Below, in pieces: positions 1 through 12,383 of a stretch of 64,000 bases of DNA. Location of the stretch: NCBI GenBank assembly GCA_000349905.1, contig KB722749.1:398357-462356 (forward strand). Reading direction: 5' to 3'. The notes below the pieces were generated by a model that saw only the letters and a program-made list of their open reading frames with translations, was not told the DNA's origin and searched no databases. This DNA is from Volvariella volvacea V23 (lineage: Eukaryota; Basidiomycota; Agaricomycetes; Agaricales; Pluteaceae). Every line of letters starts with the position of its first letter. Position 1 is the first letter of the stretch. The translations under genes and the position numbers were made by a program.

Positions 1-3000
1 CGGCATCCCAGCGGGCCCACCTCCCATCCAACTCCGTATTTTCATTCAAAGCACCGCCCTATCCCGCATCTTCATCAGCATTAACATCATCAACAGCATC
101 GCCCTCAACAACAACCACAACTCTCCCATCTTCAATGTCCACACCATCGTCGCCGCTAAAGCAACGACGCGTATCACTGGCATATGTCGATTCCAGCGCA
201 CCACTTACGGCTCCGCATCGAAGTGGTCTGGCCTGGAGCTTCCGTGATGATACGGGGATTGAGTCACATGTTGCCGAAACGGATTGTTTGGTGCCGGAAA
301 GGCGAGGAAAGTTAAGAAAGATCATGTTGAATGGGTTGGAAGATTCAAGAGTCCTGAGTGATGGCCTTGGCCTCACCGGGGATTCGTTTGGCAGCATGGC
401 TACCGCCTTGAGTGTGAGTGGAATGAAGTTGTTACTGCTAAGCGCTTTTTTCTAACATCGACAACAGGTTCAACCACAGATAATTCAACATCCACCAATT
501 TCAGTATTGCCCGAGAAGAAACAAAGAAAGAAATGGTCTGCGGAAGAGACCCAGATGCTGGTCGAGGGCTGTAACCGAGTACGTCTTTGCTTTCTTGGTT
601 CTTGCTCCCTGTACGCCATTACTTCCCGACGTTACACATCCACTTATAATCCAATCTCAACTTACGTATTCGTGCTGACATTGGACGTTTTTTCATCCTT
701 CAGCACGGTGTGGGCAATTGGAAGGCCATTCTTAGCGATCCAGACCTCAAATTTGATAATCGTTCTCCGGTGGATCTTAAAGACCGGTATGTGCACCCCC
801 TTGAATGTTTATTGGAGGTGATTCTCATGTCATTTTTCCTTCCCGTTGCACGTTGTGTTGGTCCCTTTTTTGCGGCGACCTACTTCCTCTATGCCCTTGC
901 CCTACCCATCTGATACATCACCCCACACCCTTATTAACTCTCACCCGACGGCCTCTTCCGCCCTTTACCACCTGATTCAATACGATTTCACGCATTTAAC
1001 CTCCCGTCGGCTCACTCGATCACGCCATGCTCCAAACTTCTCATCCACTCGCTCATTTAATTCAAATCATACAGCTTCCGCACATACTTCCCCGATGCAT
1101 ACAAGCAACACTACCCCAATGCACGCACCCACCTTTCCAGTAAAATCCGGTCTACTCTTCCAGATGGCTCGTCCCTATTCGAGAAGACGCGTAGTAAAAA
1201 GCGCCGACCCTTTACCAAGGAAGAAGACGAGGCTCTAAGAGCCGGCTATGAGAAACATGGAACAGTTTGGGCAGCTATCGTGAAAGACCCGATATTCCAG
1301 GAGCAGAACCGGAGATCAACGGATTTGAGAGATAGGTTCAGAAATGCGTTCCCAGAACTCTATCAAGCCGCGGGGTATAAACCCAGAAATTCGTCCAAGA
1401 AGAAGGCATTGGAGGGTGTAAGCGGTACTGGCGTCAGCGCAAGCACCGCGACTAGCTTGTTAGGTGGCACTCCAGCATCGATGACTACTGTCAACCCTGG
1501 GAGCTTGGGGTTGATGTCTTCGGCGGCGCTGTCCATGAGACATTTTGTGACCGGCCGAGCGGCGACTGACGACCAGTTGTCCTTGTCCACGACTGGACCA
1601 GTCAGGAGCAGACGCAGGGCCCACACCACTAGTCAAGGGCTGGGTGCATTGAGGGGTGGAACAAAAAGCGTACCGCAGAGTAACGCAGGTTCGGAGGACG
1701 AGTACAGTTCAGGTGAAGAAGACGACAGTAGGGATTTAACTTTTAAGCTCCCGGGAAACCCTGCGTCCGCTTTTGTGTTCAAATCTCCCAATTCCACCAT
1801 TACGGCGTCGGCGACATCCCGCGAAAGGAAGAGGCAGTCTCTTCCTATTTTTCAGCATCACCAAGAGCAACAGTCAGCACCGCCTTTTCAACAGCAGCCC
1901 GTGATGGGAGTTCCGTTCACCAATGAGCCGTCGTCGGTTTTTATTGATGATGAGATGGAGCTGGTCACCTTGGACGATACGGATCCTCTTCTAAACTCTG
2001 ATTCGTTGATGATGGGTGCGGACGATACGGATGATTCTCCCACTGGCCAGCAGCCCGCTTGGTCTCTTCTATCGCAATCTTCAGTTTCTGCATCAACTTC
2101 AGATGCAGCAACGGCGTCCTCGGTCTCAACTACCGCTCCCCCAGCTGCACCCTCCACTTCAGGTTTGGATACGCCTACGCACTTGAACACTCCACATACC
2201 CAGCACTCTCAGTGGCCTTCTGCGCCTTCGACAACAGCGCATATATCCACCTCCTCTTTTCAGCAGAAGCGATCTAACTCATGCGGGAGTAATCCCCAAA
2301 ACACCACCACAAGCGCCGCTCCGAACAACAAAAACAGCACACGTAACGGCCACAACAATGCTAGTCCCACCAATTCCACAGTCCCCCCGTCATCCGTTCC
2401 CTCATCGAAGAAGACTGCCTCTACGAATTTGGGAAACGTAGATCTAGATGTGAATCTAGGTTCTCCCGTTTTAGGCTCGAGCACCGTTCCAGGGACCAGC
2501 ACCACAACGGGCACTGGAGCCCCCACCGTCACTGCCACGACGGGAACGACGACGAACACGACCGGGAATGGGAACAACAATATTGGCAAGTCGCCTTGGG
2601 CAACCCAGGATTGGTTATCGTCTAATCCGAGATTGGGAGTTGATGCCGGTTCGGGGAGTGGTGCCCCTTCGGGGTCTGCCTCTTCGCCATCATTCTTTGA
2701 TTCCAATTCTGGCAGTGGTGGTGTCATCTCGGGTGTTGGTGCTAATGCGAGTGGGACAAGTGGTGGTAGTGGGAGTGGGAGTGGTGGAGGTAGTGGGTAT
2801 GTGAGCGGGTACCTTTCGCCCGTCTCCTCGCCCTTCTCGATGTCGAACCACTCGTTGAGCTATGGTGTGATGGAGCGATATGATTTGTTCCCCACTTCTT
2901 CGCAGTTGATGAACGATTGGGATATCGATTGGATGTCGGAGGTTGGGTATGGGGATAGCCACTCGACGTTCTCGGACGACAGCTTCCCAATTTCAAGCTC

Positions 3001-5035
3001 GGCATCTGTTTCGACTGGTATGGGCATACCCCCTGCTTCGATCGCTGGGGTATTTGCAAGTGGTGGTGGAAGTGCAGCTAGTGTGGGCCCTGGACTGGGT
3101 ATGGGTGGTGTTGGGGGTGCAGGCATAGTCGGTGGTGGTGCTGGTGGGATGTATGGATATGGGACTGGCATCGGATTGGGGAGGGGGTTTACGCACCACT
3201 CGAACTATGCGGGCGACTTGATCTTTAGTACGCGTACCCATCAGCCTGTCCACCAAGGCTTCTATGGATCGGGGTTGGGCGAGGGACTAGGCTTGTCCTT
3301 CCCTTCGCAATCGGGCTCGACCTCAGCGCAGCAGAAGCAGGGACAGTCGGCACCCAACTCGACAGCGCCGGCAGGAGCGACAGGCGTCAGCGCTGATTCA
3401 AATGCTGTCACCTCCTCGGCGGCCTCTGTCGCTTCGTCGAACTCCCCTGCTGACGAGCAGGATTTACAGCACCAGCAACAAACTCCACAAAGTGTCAAGA
3501 GTAGCGGGAGTGGCCTGCCTTTGCAACTGCATCATACACCCATGCTACCCGGGATTGACGAGATTGAGCTTACGGGAATCAGTCTGGCGGATGATGAGGA
3601 TGATGCTATGGATGTACTTGATGTTCCCATGTCCATCGAGCAAGAGGGTGCCAATGCTGGGGGGTTGGGGTTGTTCTTGACGTCGCCTCCTCAGAGTCAG
3701 CCCGTGACGGGTGGTGATGTAGACGTTGACTTGGATGTTGATTTGAATGTAGGAGTTGTGGGTGGTGTTGTGGAGATGAATGACATGTCGACGACAGGAG
3801 TAGAGGGCGTAGATCCGAAGCAGGTTGCAGCAGTGAACGGTGTCCCTACCACCCCCAATGCTTCCTCGGTGCAGAAAGGGAGTTCAGGCGTGATTAGTTT
3901 GTCCCGGGAGACAAGTGCGGATTCGAGAAGACGCCACGCGCGAAGCAGGACAGACCATCTTCCAGCCACATCCCCTGTTGTTCGGACCTCCCATTCCCGG
4001 TCTCACTCTCAGCATCCCCCTCAAACTCACTCTAGTATTGGCACAACTGAGAGGTTCAGTTTAGATGACTTGGTCGCGTACCCGCCTACGAATGACGCCC
4101 TCAGCCCACCAAGTACTCCTGTTACGCGACCTCGGGGAGCAAACGTGCTAGCCAATCATGGCCACCAGCAGCAGAATATGTATCCAAACCCGAACTCACA
4201 ACACGGAAGATCGATTTCAGTCCCGCCTTCGGAGGCTCGATCGGCTTATGCACCTGGTGGAGTAGGCAGTGGAGTGGGAGGGAGCACAGGGACGTATGGG
4301 TATACCCAACATCAGCAGCAGCAACAAATCCAGCATTCTCAACATAACATACCGTATTCCTCAACACAGACCACCGTTGCACCAAACGAGCTATACGACT
4401 TGCCCTTCCTTGACTTGCACTACTATGGGCATGGCCATCCGTCTAATGCTGTAACAACGACGAGCTCTGGAACTGACTCGCAGAACGGGAGCACTACCCT
4501 AGGGATGATGAGCCAAGGCCTTTCCTCCCACTCAGCGGGAGTATTGGGGTCGACGGCATTCCATGCTCAACCACAGCAACAGCAACAGCATCACACCGCT
4601 CACCAACACCATCATACACACCACCACTCCCACCACTCTCAACAACTCCACCAACACCACCAGAGTGCTCTTCAACACGAGCTACACCTGGCATCCAGAC
4701 AAGGACAGGCACTCGATCTCGCAGGAACGTCGTCTATCTCCAATCCTAGTTCAACAGCTGGGCTGAAAGGGATTGACGGAGTAGTGGGAGGGATGTTGGG
4801 AGGACTGAACCTACATACGTTGCAACTCGTTTCCCCTATGGCTACCGCCCCAACAACCACGACAAGGAGCAAGAGTGGGAGCGCACTCATCGGAGGGAGC
4901 GGGTCTTTCCATTATCACCAAACACAGACGCAGAATAGAGGACAGAATGTGGTCTGTCCCCAAGATTTGATGTTGAGAAGTGCGAGCGATGGAAATAAGA
5001 GGAAGAGAGCGAGTTGGGATGGTGGTCATCCGTAA
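1..5035 (+). CDS. tay1: Double-Myb telobox protein (Tay1/Teb1-like), 5' partial
   Basis: Probable double-stranded telomere-repeat or TTAGGG-like element binding factor. Exons as read: <3-413, 468-578, 704-786, 1075-5035; the frame is open to the left edge, so the true start lies outside, or is the in-frame ATG at 135. Two Myb/SANT repeats are visible. The first spans exons 2-4: RKKWSAEETQMLVEG, then VGNWKAILSDPDLKFDNRSP and the telobox signature VDLKDRFRTYFP. The second lies at about 1180-1370: RRPFTKEEDEALRAGYEKHG, VWAAIVKDP, STDLRDRFRNAFP. Two adjacent telobox Mybs are known from Tay1 (Yarrowia, Ustilago) and Teb1 (S. pombe). The remaining roughly 1200 residues are low-complexity Ser/Thr/Gly, Gln and His tracts without a recognisable domain. 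The family call is firm; telomere binding is inferred. Confidence 0.82.
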
Positions 5036-5865
5036 ATCGAACAACGCACTAATCGTCTGCAAGCCATCCCAACCTTTACATTATTGCATCCCCACTCCCG
5101 ATTCTTCCATTCTTCGATAATATTGAGCTTGATGCCCCATTTTCTTTCCTCTTTTCTCATTACCAACGAAAGCATTTCACGTCACTGTCCTCATTTTCTC
5201 TCATATTCACGACACATGCATGCAAGCACCCAATCTCATTCCACTTTCGGACTGTATCATATTTGGCATGGTTTCCTTCTCATCTTCTCAATCATACGTT
5301 TTCGGTTTCTCTATCGTCCTATTTTCGTGTTCGTTGTATGTAGCGTTCCATTGCTTTCGAACTGTGATCGTTCGTCCTCTTTATGGCTTTTGATCTCCTT
5401 GCTTTCTTATTATCCTCTACCTGTTTCTTTTCCTATTCTCTATTCGTATTTCTCACTTCTCCGTCATTATCCAATTAAATCATTGGCTCATGCATACGTA
5501 CCCCTAAACTATATTAATTACGCACGACAAATCCTTGCATGCGCACTCGTTGGTACTCGTAGCATTTCACGTATACTTCTCGTAGTTTCGGCCTCAATTA
5601 TCCGACTCCATCATACGATAGTCAGCTGCACATACACGAACGACGTAGTATAGTTTATAAAATCTGGATGTAGATATAGAATATTATCAATATCACTAGT
5701 AAAGCATAATGTAGCGGGTACTCCTTTGAGCGTATTGCCTTGATCCTCTTGAGGTGTTGGAAATTGTGAGAGGACGAGTCGGCTTATTGATTCATCACGA
5801 CCGCTCGAATGCAGTATGTCCTTGTTCCAGAAATCTCTAGGTGACACTGATTGTTGCATGGTATA
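5036..5865. other. Intergenic, convergent 3' ends
   Basis: Pyrimidine-rich, AT-leaning DNA between the stop of the telobox gene and the stop of the F-box gene on the other strand. It looks like 3' UTR and spacer. The long frame at 5084-5653 is a T/C-rich composition artefact with no domain. Confidence 0.6.
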
Positions 5866-7470
5866 CTATCTGACGTCCAAGTGAATGGACTTTATGCTCG
5901 GGTTCGATGCCATGATCGCCTCTCGTAGCTCCGCGTGTCCTGTGGCTATAGCATCAATTGTACTACTAGTTGGCCTGTGCTCCCACCCCGTCGTCCCGTG
6001 GTCTACTATTTCTAGTCGTTCCAGAACCGGGAACAAATTCGCCCAGTTCGGCAATCGCAGGCGCACTTCTTCGATGTCCAAGAAGTCGGGTTGGTCCCAG
6101 ACATGTATTTCGATTACTTTGGCGCTCTGGTATGTCTGCTCGAGCGCTGCTATGTCCTCAGGTGGCATTTCCAACCACCTAGTATAATGTGTATGGACGT
6201 GGACTTGTAACTTAAGTGTGAGTGTAGATAACCTTTTCGCAATCTTTCTACCTTCTCTCCTATCAAGGAGGCCAACAAGGGGTAAATTGCCCCACACACG
6301 GAGGGCAATCACGACAGTTCGAAGGGCGGGTAAAGGCGTTTCGAAAAAACGAAGGGCACTTGATGGGTTGAGAAGGCGGACAAGTAGCGGCGACCAACCC
6401 ATTAGTGTAGTTAACCTGGGCAGGAAAAATGGAGGATGCGTCCAGCCAGGCAGTGGATCAGCAATCATAATACCAAAACTATCGGCGTCCAAAACTTGGA
6501 GTCTGCGATGGCGAATAAGGAAGCTCGTCAAGTCCTCGAATGAGATGCGGCAACTCGTAAGGTAAAGCTCCTCTAGAACCGGAAAAGACAGCTGAGGAAG
6601 CGAGACGTGCCATATACGAAAGGACATAGGAATCGATGAGAGGGCGAGGACTCGAAGGGAGTGAGAGACTTGCTCAAAGATGTAGAGTGTCAGATGAAGG
6701 GTACAAGGTGCGAGAACAAAGCTATCGTGTATGTGTAAGGTCTGCATCCCTGTAGTGCGTTTCGGTTTTGAGTGCGAGAGAGAAACTTTGACCCGCATCA
6801 AGGACTTTAGTGTGCGAAGGGCATTAGCAGCTGTACTAAACCCCCACCATCGCCGTAACTGCACCTGCTCCTCAAACAGAAAAGGCGACGACCACAATTC
6901 AGGCGCCCCATGCAGGAGGCTCAACGAAGTTAAACTCGGTAACCCCGTCTTGTTTTGGTCCCTACCAAAAAAACGAGTTAATTCGGCCAACACTTCGTTG
7001 CCCACGAACATCTCCAACTCGCTATTGAATTGAAGTACTACTGCCTCAATACTGGATGAGCTGGAATGCTGAAGGAGAAAGCGCTGGAACATCTTGACTT
7101 CTTTCATCAGTTGCTGGTGTTGAGCAGAATCGGGGAGGGTGCAGACAATAGCAGCAATTCGAATGCCGTCAAATACGCACGGGAGGGCAAGACACAGCCC
7201 TAGCAAAACTACCAGATTGTCCCGTTCAGTCAAGTAGATACACCTTCCAGACGTTGAACCCAACGACCCAGTTACTGGCCTATAATTGACATGAGCTGAG
7301 CCCGACGGCAGCCACGTTGGCAATGCTCTGAACGTCCTATTGTTAGCAAATAGTCGATCTAGTGCAAAGATGTGGAGGGTGCGGCACAGTATAGAAAGTG
7401 CGCAGAGATCGCGGTCATCGAGAAATTGGAATACGAGGCTCGCGACGTCAAAAGGGAGGTGGTGGAGCAT
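5866..7470 (-). CDS. F-box protein, single exon
   Basis: Likely substrate receptor of an SCF ubiquitin ligase. The uninterrupted frame reads from an ATG at 7470 (534 aa). It begins with an F-box-like helix: LHHLPFDVASLVFQFLDD, then RDLCALSILCRTLHIFALDR, in the usual place right at the N-terminus. The frame stays open 20 residues further upstream (to 7530), but that stretch contains GCTCACTGCAG, a possible splice acceptor, and the F-box starts directly after the 7470 ATG, so I prefer that start. The rest is a Leu-rich region with irregular leucine-rich-repeat spacing and no other domain. Such orphan F-box proteins are expanded in Agaricomycetes. It is unrelated in sequence to the F-box pair at 32.5 and 42.4 kb. 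Substrate unknown. Confidence 0.72.
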   Translation of the reverse strand: MLHHLPFDVASLVFQFLDDRDLCALSILCRTLHIFALDRLFANNRTFRALPTWLPSGSAHVNYRPVTGSLGSTSGRCIYLTERDNLVVLLGLCLALPCVFDGIRIAAIVCTLPDSAQHQQLMKEVKMFQRFLLQHSSSSSIEAVVLQFNSELEMFVGNEVLAELTRFFGRDQNKTGLPSLTSLSLLHGAPELWSSPFLFEEQVQLRRWWGFSTAANALRTLKSLMRVKVSLSHSKPKRTTGMQTLHIHDSFVLAPCTLHLTLYIFEQVSHSLRVLALSSIPMSFRIWHVSLPQLSFPVLEELYLTSCRISFEDLTSFLIRHRRLQVLDADSFGIMIADPLPGWTHPPFFLPRLTTLMGWSPLLVRLLNPSSALRFFETPLPALRTVVIALRVWGNLPLVGLLDRREGRKIAKRLSTLTLKLQVHVHTHYTRWLEMPPEDIAALEQTYQSAKVIEIHVWDQPDFLDIEEVRLRLPNWANLFPVLERLEIVDHGTTGWEHRPTSSTIDAIATGHAELREAIMASNPSIKSIHLDVR

Positions 7471-7771
7471 GGCAAAACTGCAGTGAGCGCCAACTTGGAG
7501 CATCGCCACAAGCAAAGTTAATTGAGGCACGCGCCAAGTTCACTTACTCAGAACTGCCCGTTATCACGGTGAATACGATTTATGCGCAGGTCCAACGCCA
7601 TAACTAACCCTCATAGCTTTGAATATCTTATTGTATCAACAGACGCTTCCTTCCTCCCCATCGGTCGACCGCCTAGTATCTCTCTCTTCAGATCCGGACA
7701 TCATTCCAGCGTATGCGCAAAGATCCTGGCAATTCACACAAAAGTGGCATCAAACAATCAATATTAATATT
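7471..7771. other. Intergenic, F-box gene promoter side
   Basis: About 300 bp between the start of the F-box gene and the stop of the membrane-protein gene; both are on the minus strand. It would hold the F-box promoter. No clear TATA box and no other feature seen. Confidence 0.5.
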
Positions 7772-8513
7772 CTATCGGCGTGCTGCACACCACCATGACA
7801 TCTCGTCGAGCTCATCGCCCCATGGAAAGTACTCTGATGGATCATAAAAGCACCACTGATACTGCTCCCAAACTTCCGATTCCAATTTTCCAAGCTTCGT
7901 TCTCATCAGCCTGGAGACAGCCACCATCAACCCAAACATTGGGATAAAAATGAAGAGACAAAAATAGGCAAACTCGTCTGGGGGAAATGTAGACCAGAAG
8001 AGGGAAATGCAGGCTACACCCCATAGAAATGTGGCAAAGGTGTAGGCCGTTATGCAGTACTGGAGGCGCTTGTCCGGGTAGATGTATTCGCGGATTCCGT
8101 CCGCGGAGAGTTCTAATCCCCTAGAGATGATTATGGCCTTCGGAAGGGTACTGTATGCAAAGAGAAAAGAGCAGACTGCAAGAGATATGACGTTGAAGTG
8201 GGTTATGGTAGTGTGCACCGAAAGCATGATAGTAATAGATTGGAACGTGAGCGAGCCCTTCAACTAGATCGAGGTCAAGATCGAGGTCAATTCTCCATTA
8301 GAATGAGATCTCGTGGGTTTGAAGTACTTACAATACCGGCCGCGATACGATACTGGCGAGCCAGAGCGTGCTTGTCTGTTAGAGGCTCGAATCTGAGCTG
8401 CGCTGAGACTGGTGCGCTTAGAACACACCTTCGGTGCTTAGCTCCACCTGGCCGCGCTCAGTATCCATATAGATGGGGTTGGGGTATGGTTGATCATCCT
8501 CCCTTGGTGCCAT
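7772..8513 (-). CDS. Small multi-pass membrane protein, 207 aa
   Basis: Unrecognised family. Three exons fit in frame: 8448-8513, 8332-8397, 7772-8263, with introns of 50 and 68 nt. The second intron has a canonical GTAAGT donor. The first has a weak GTGGAG donor, but CTAAG sits at a good branch-point distance, and splicing restores one frame that starts MAPREDDQPYPNP. The N-terminal 50 residues are hydrophilic. Then come two hydrophobic pairs, around FNVISLAVCSFLFAYSTLP and YCITAYTFATFLWGVACISL with FAYFCLFIFIPMFGLMVAV, and a charged, Trp-rich C-terminus. It probably has three or four transmembrane helices. The stop is 120 bp past the downstream end of the GH3 gene, on the same strand. Function unknown. 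Confidence 0.6.
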
Positions 8514-8633
8514 CTTATCTGAGCTCAGATGTTGATTGAAGCCAAGTTGCACACCCTAATGCTTGGCATAGCGGCGTCGATAGCTGTGTCATTTCGAAGT
8601 ACTACTAAATACGACAACACAAGGTAAGCGCCT

Positions 8634-11600
8634 TTATTCAGGTATCTGTCCTTTCAACCTAAAGTCTCTACTGCTCGCTCCAACGGAAACTTCAATAGCT
8701 CCTTGAGGCTTCTTCCACCCTTGTGCCACAGTGTCCCAGACAGACAGGTCATATCTAGACAATGTTATTGTCGCAGTTTGTGTTTGGCCAGGTCGAATGA
8801 AAATATCTGTAAATCCTTTGAGCACGTTTGGTGGCTCATCGCTAGTAGATGGAAAGTGAACATATAGCTGTGGAATCTAAAAATGATGTTAATCGATATT
8901 ACATACAGGGTGAATAGGAGAGGGTGAAGCTTACTTCACCGCCTGATACGCGTCCGGTATTTTGTATGTTAAACGTGACTTTGTATGCAGGACGATGCAA
9001 CCTTGTAAGTGTACAAAATTGAATTTAAATATTCAAAATCAACTGACGAGGAAGACCTACCATAACGCAGTGGACGACCCCACTGCAATCCCTGCCACCT
9101 TACCTTGCCCCCAAGCAGTTATAAAGCTTTGTTGAGTGCGGTCTGAGCTAGAGATTTTGGTGATGCGAAGGTTGCTATATTTGAATGTTGTATAGCTCAA
9201 ACCAAATCCAAACTCGTAACGCGGCTCGATGCCATTCTGAGATGAAATTTAATACTCAGTTGTTAGGGCTCTCAGGCTGTCGATACTTACCGCATCAAAG
9301 TGTCGATAGTCAATAAACAACCTAGATAAGGGAAATTAAATGAGAACAATTTCCCTATGTCCATGGCAATGACCAATGCATACCCCTCATTATAAGGGAT
9401 GGAAATGATATCTTGCGGACCTCCTCCTCTTGCGAGGGGAGCAGGATAATCTGCCAGATCCTTGGCGATCGTGTAGGGTAGCCTTCCACTTGGATTCCAA
9501 TCCCCAAAGAGAACATCTGCAATCGAATTTCCTGCCTCCTGTCCAGGTAAGCCTGCCCAGAGCACCTGGTTTAACGGACAGTTGAGAAGAGATACACCAA
9601 ATAAAATGACCTGGAACTTACCGCGGTGACGTTGGGATGGTCAATCCATTTTTCAATTATCAGTGGTCCAACACTATGCGCTACGACAATTGTGTTGTTG
9701 TTCTGCGCGGCCACAGAGAGAACCAAATCATCACCACCATGCCATGCCGTCAAATTATTCCTACGCACATCTCAATAAATGCAACTTCTAGAGCTGAATT
9801 GAATACCGTACCTGTCTCCAACGTTTCCATCCACAGTAATGTACTCCTCCCCAGAATCCGAACTGATAAACACAATCGCTGCCCCTTTCTTTCTTGCGAC
9901 ATTACCAGCACGGGGTAGATCCCAGTCGTCCAACATCCAAGAATAACTCATACGCGACTCCCGCGCTCTCGCCTGGATGGCTTCAAGAGGCTACCACACA
10001 AAAATAATTAACCCACCCGCTATCAAAGAATAAATCCAGAACAATACATACCGTTATAAGATATGTGAAATTCACACTCCCACTCCCCCACCCCACCGCG
10101 AGCACCCCATCAAGCCCACCCTGATCCGGAAACCCGTTAGGATTAACCCTCCCCGGTCCTGCATCACTTCCAATAACTACTATACTCCTCAAGCTCTTCT
10201 TCAGCGGCAAAGCACCGTTCGTGTTTTTCAACAACACGGTGCTAGCTGCTCCCATGGTTCTCACAAGCTCGAAGTGATTGTCCTGGACATCTATGTGTTC
10301 GTTGAGGTCGTCATCGTCGGTTCTGAAGGCGTCGAAATTGGTTTTGGGGTAGGATGGGGAGTCTTGGTGAAGATAATACCAGGCTGCGATAACTCGAGTA
10401 GCTATCGTAAGCGCATATAGTCAGCACTTAACGGCCGAATAAAAAGAGATGAACGGACGAACCCATGTCATCAATTCTTGCTTCTGGGACCGTCTGGTTG
10501 TGGATGTAATCAGTGAGATTGGTGCCAAACCAAGTTGTGCCAGAGCCTAGAGTAATGTCTCCTGGCATGGTCATCTGTGGTAGGAAACCAATTATTGAAT
10601 CACAAACTCATCCTTCTAATCTTGTGAACGTACGTCGAGACCAGTAACGGCAGAGATGGTGGAATGTGTTCTAGGTATAATTTTAACTGAGAGACGTTCC
10701 AAGGCATGCTCAGAAACAACTTACGCCCACCAATCCGACATGATAACTGCACAAATTTTCAGAAATATAATTCCAGGAACAGGAACCATATTACTTACAG
10801 CCTTGGAACCCGAATTCTCTCTTGACGATGTCGTTCATAATCTTATCATTCTCGCATGCATATGTATTATTAAGAAGGTCTGTATAGCAAGGATTAAATC
10901 AATGAAGAATGAATCTCGAAGCGCGCCACCTACTGTAACTGCACATCATACTGGCAACTCCAGCCATAACCCCTCTCAAAAACGGATGAGCATACAATTC
11001 GTGCATCGTCCTATCGTCGATGTCCGAGCTTTCCTGCGTCCTCTTAAACTCCTGCTCACTATACAAAACCGTCAGCTTTAGTGTCTTCTGAATCATGCTT
11101 CCCGACACTCGAGAGCATATGCACATACTTTCCAACCAAATGCTTAACACAAGCCCCAACGCCACCCTGCTGCATTCCCAACACCGTCTCATAAACGGCC
11201 TCCCCGCTCAAAAACGGATCAGCCCCAAACCCCTCCCAGTTTCTTCCCGCCTGCGGCACACGAGCAAGGTTGGTCATAGGACCCAGTGCGATATTTACGC
11301 CTTTGCCTTTGTGTTCTTGTCCCATGAATAAACCCCGCTGACGTATCATCGTGCGGTTCCATCTGTTTTAGTTCGTTGATGATTAGGAGGAAGGAGTGAA
11401 TGAGAGGGGAGCTTGGACATACGTCGAAGCGGCGTTAATACCAGCTGGGAAACCGGTCACAAAATCTGCTGCCCGGACAGCGAGTGGAGAGTCTTCGAGG
11501 CAAAGACCAGGCCATCCTCTTCCATTGCTTGGCTCAATTGGAGAAATAACACCCTTCAAGCAGACGCAATCAAATCCACCGCCGCTTAGGCGATCGAAAT

Positions 11601-12383
11601 TGGTTTGGATAGGTCATGCCGACTTACGAGACACCGCCCATTTTCCCAACCTGTACCCGTCACGATCGAAATCTTTTCTTCTAGCGTCAATCCCGCGACC
11701 TAGCACAGATGCCAATAAATCATCCATGAGAAGATATCGACGAGAAAGAGAAGTTGTGACTTACCTTTCTCTTCGCTTTAGCCCAAGCCGAAGACCAAGC
11801 AGGCTGGAAGTTGGGCACAATCGGTGAACCAGGCTAACCAACGAAACAAAATCGAGCTCAACCATTCATGCCGCAAACACTTCACATTTCTAATACCACT
11901 TACCGGTGGGGGTTTCTGTGGATCAGTATCCGGGAACACATTAGGCACAGATACCTGCGAAGGGCTCGGGAACGGCGTAAACGGATACTGCGAGATGGGT
12001 ATAGCACTAGAAAAGCCAAGTGCAACGTCGCTTTGAGCTGCACCATTTAGACTTGCACTGGACAAAGGATCAGCTGCATTAGTAATCGTTGTCGGTGGTG
12101 CTTCCCCTGTAGGACTAGGAGCGCCTGTGTTTTCTGTGTCTGGTGCCGATGCTGCAGGCGTGGGTGATGTTGAGTCTGGGAGAGAGGCAGCGGCACTTGA
12201 GGCAACGACAGGAGTTTGTGTGGCTATGAGAGACGATGTTACGATGGCACTGCCCAGGCCTTGTCCAGGCGGTGTTGGTGGTGAGAGTTGGTTGTCTATA
12301 AGCGGTGGTATAGCCTGAGGTCCTGCCACTTGCGATAGGACGAAGTGCAGGTGATGGAGTACAACCAGAGTCCGCCAGACCAT
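8634..12383 (-). CDS. Secreted GH3 beta-glucosidase, multi-exon
   Basis: Glycoside hydrolase family 3 enzyme that releases glucose from cellobiose and other beta-glucosides outside the cell. The ATG at 12383 opens a hydrophobic leader, [18 protein letters not shown], followed by about 130 Ser/Thr/Pro-rich residues before the catalytic part. At least ten short introns break the frame. Recognisable blocks in order are: [68 protein letters not shown]; the nucleophile block VMSDWWA (Asp codon near 10733); [14 protein letters not shown]; the C-domain block [20 protein letters not shown]; and a fibronectin-III-like tail ending at 8634. This is the full domain order of fungal GH3 beta-glucosidases, with no visible frameshift. 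The O-glycosylated-looking N-terminal spacer is longer than usual, and no carbohydrate-binding module is seen. Confidence 0.88.

Noticed and set aside
2260..2727. Long antisense frames across the telobox gene tail (also 2690-3256 and 3697-3969)
   Set aside because: They mirror the low-complexity coding strand; repeats such as Gly-Ser give stop-poor antisense frames. No domains.
5084..5653. 189-codon frame after the telobox gene
   Set aside because: Aromatic- and Ser-rich translation of pyrimidine-rich 3' UTR; composition artefact.
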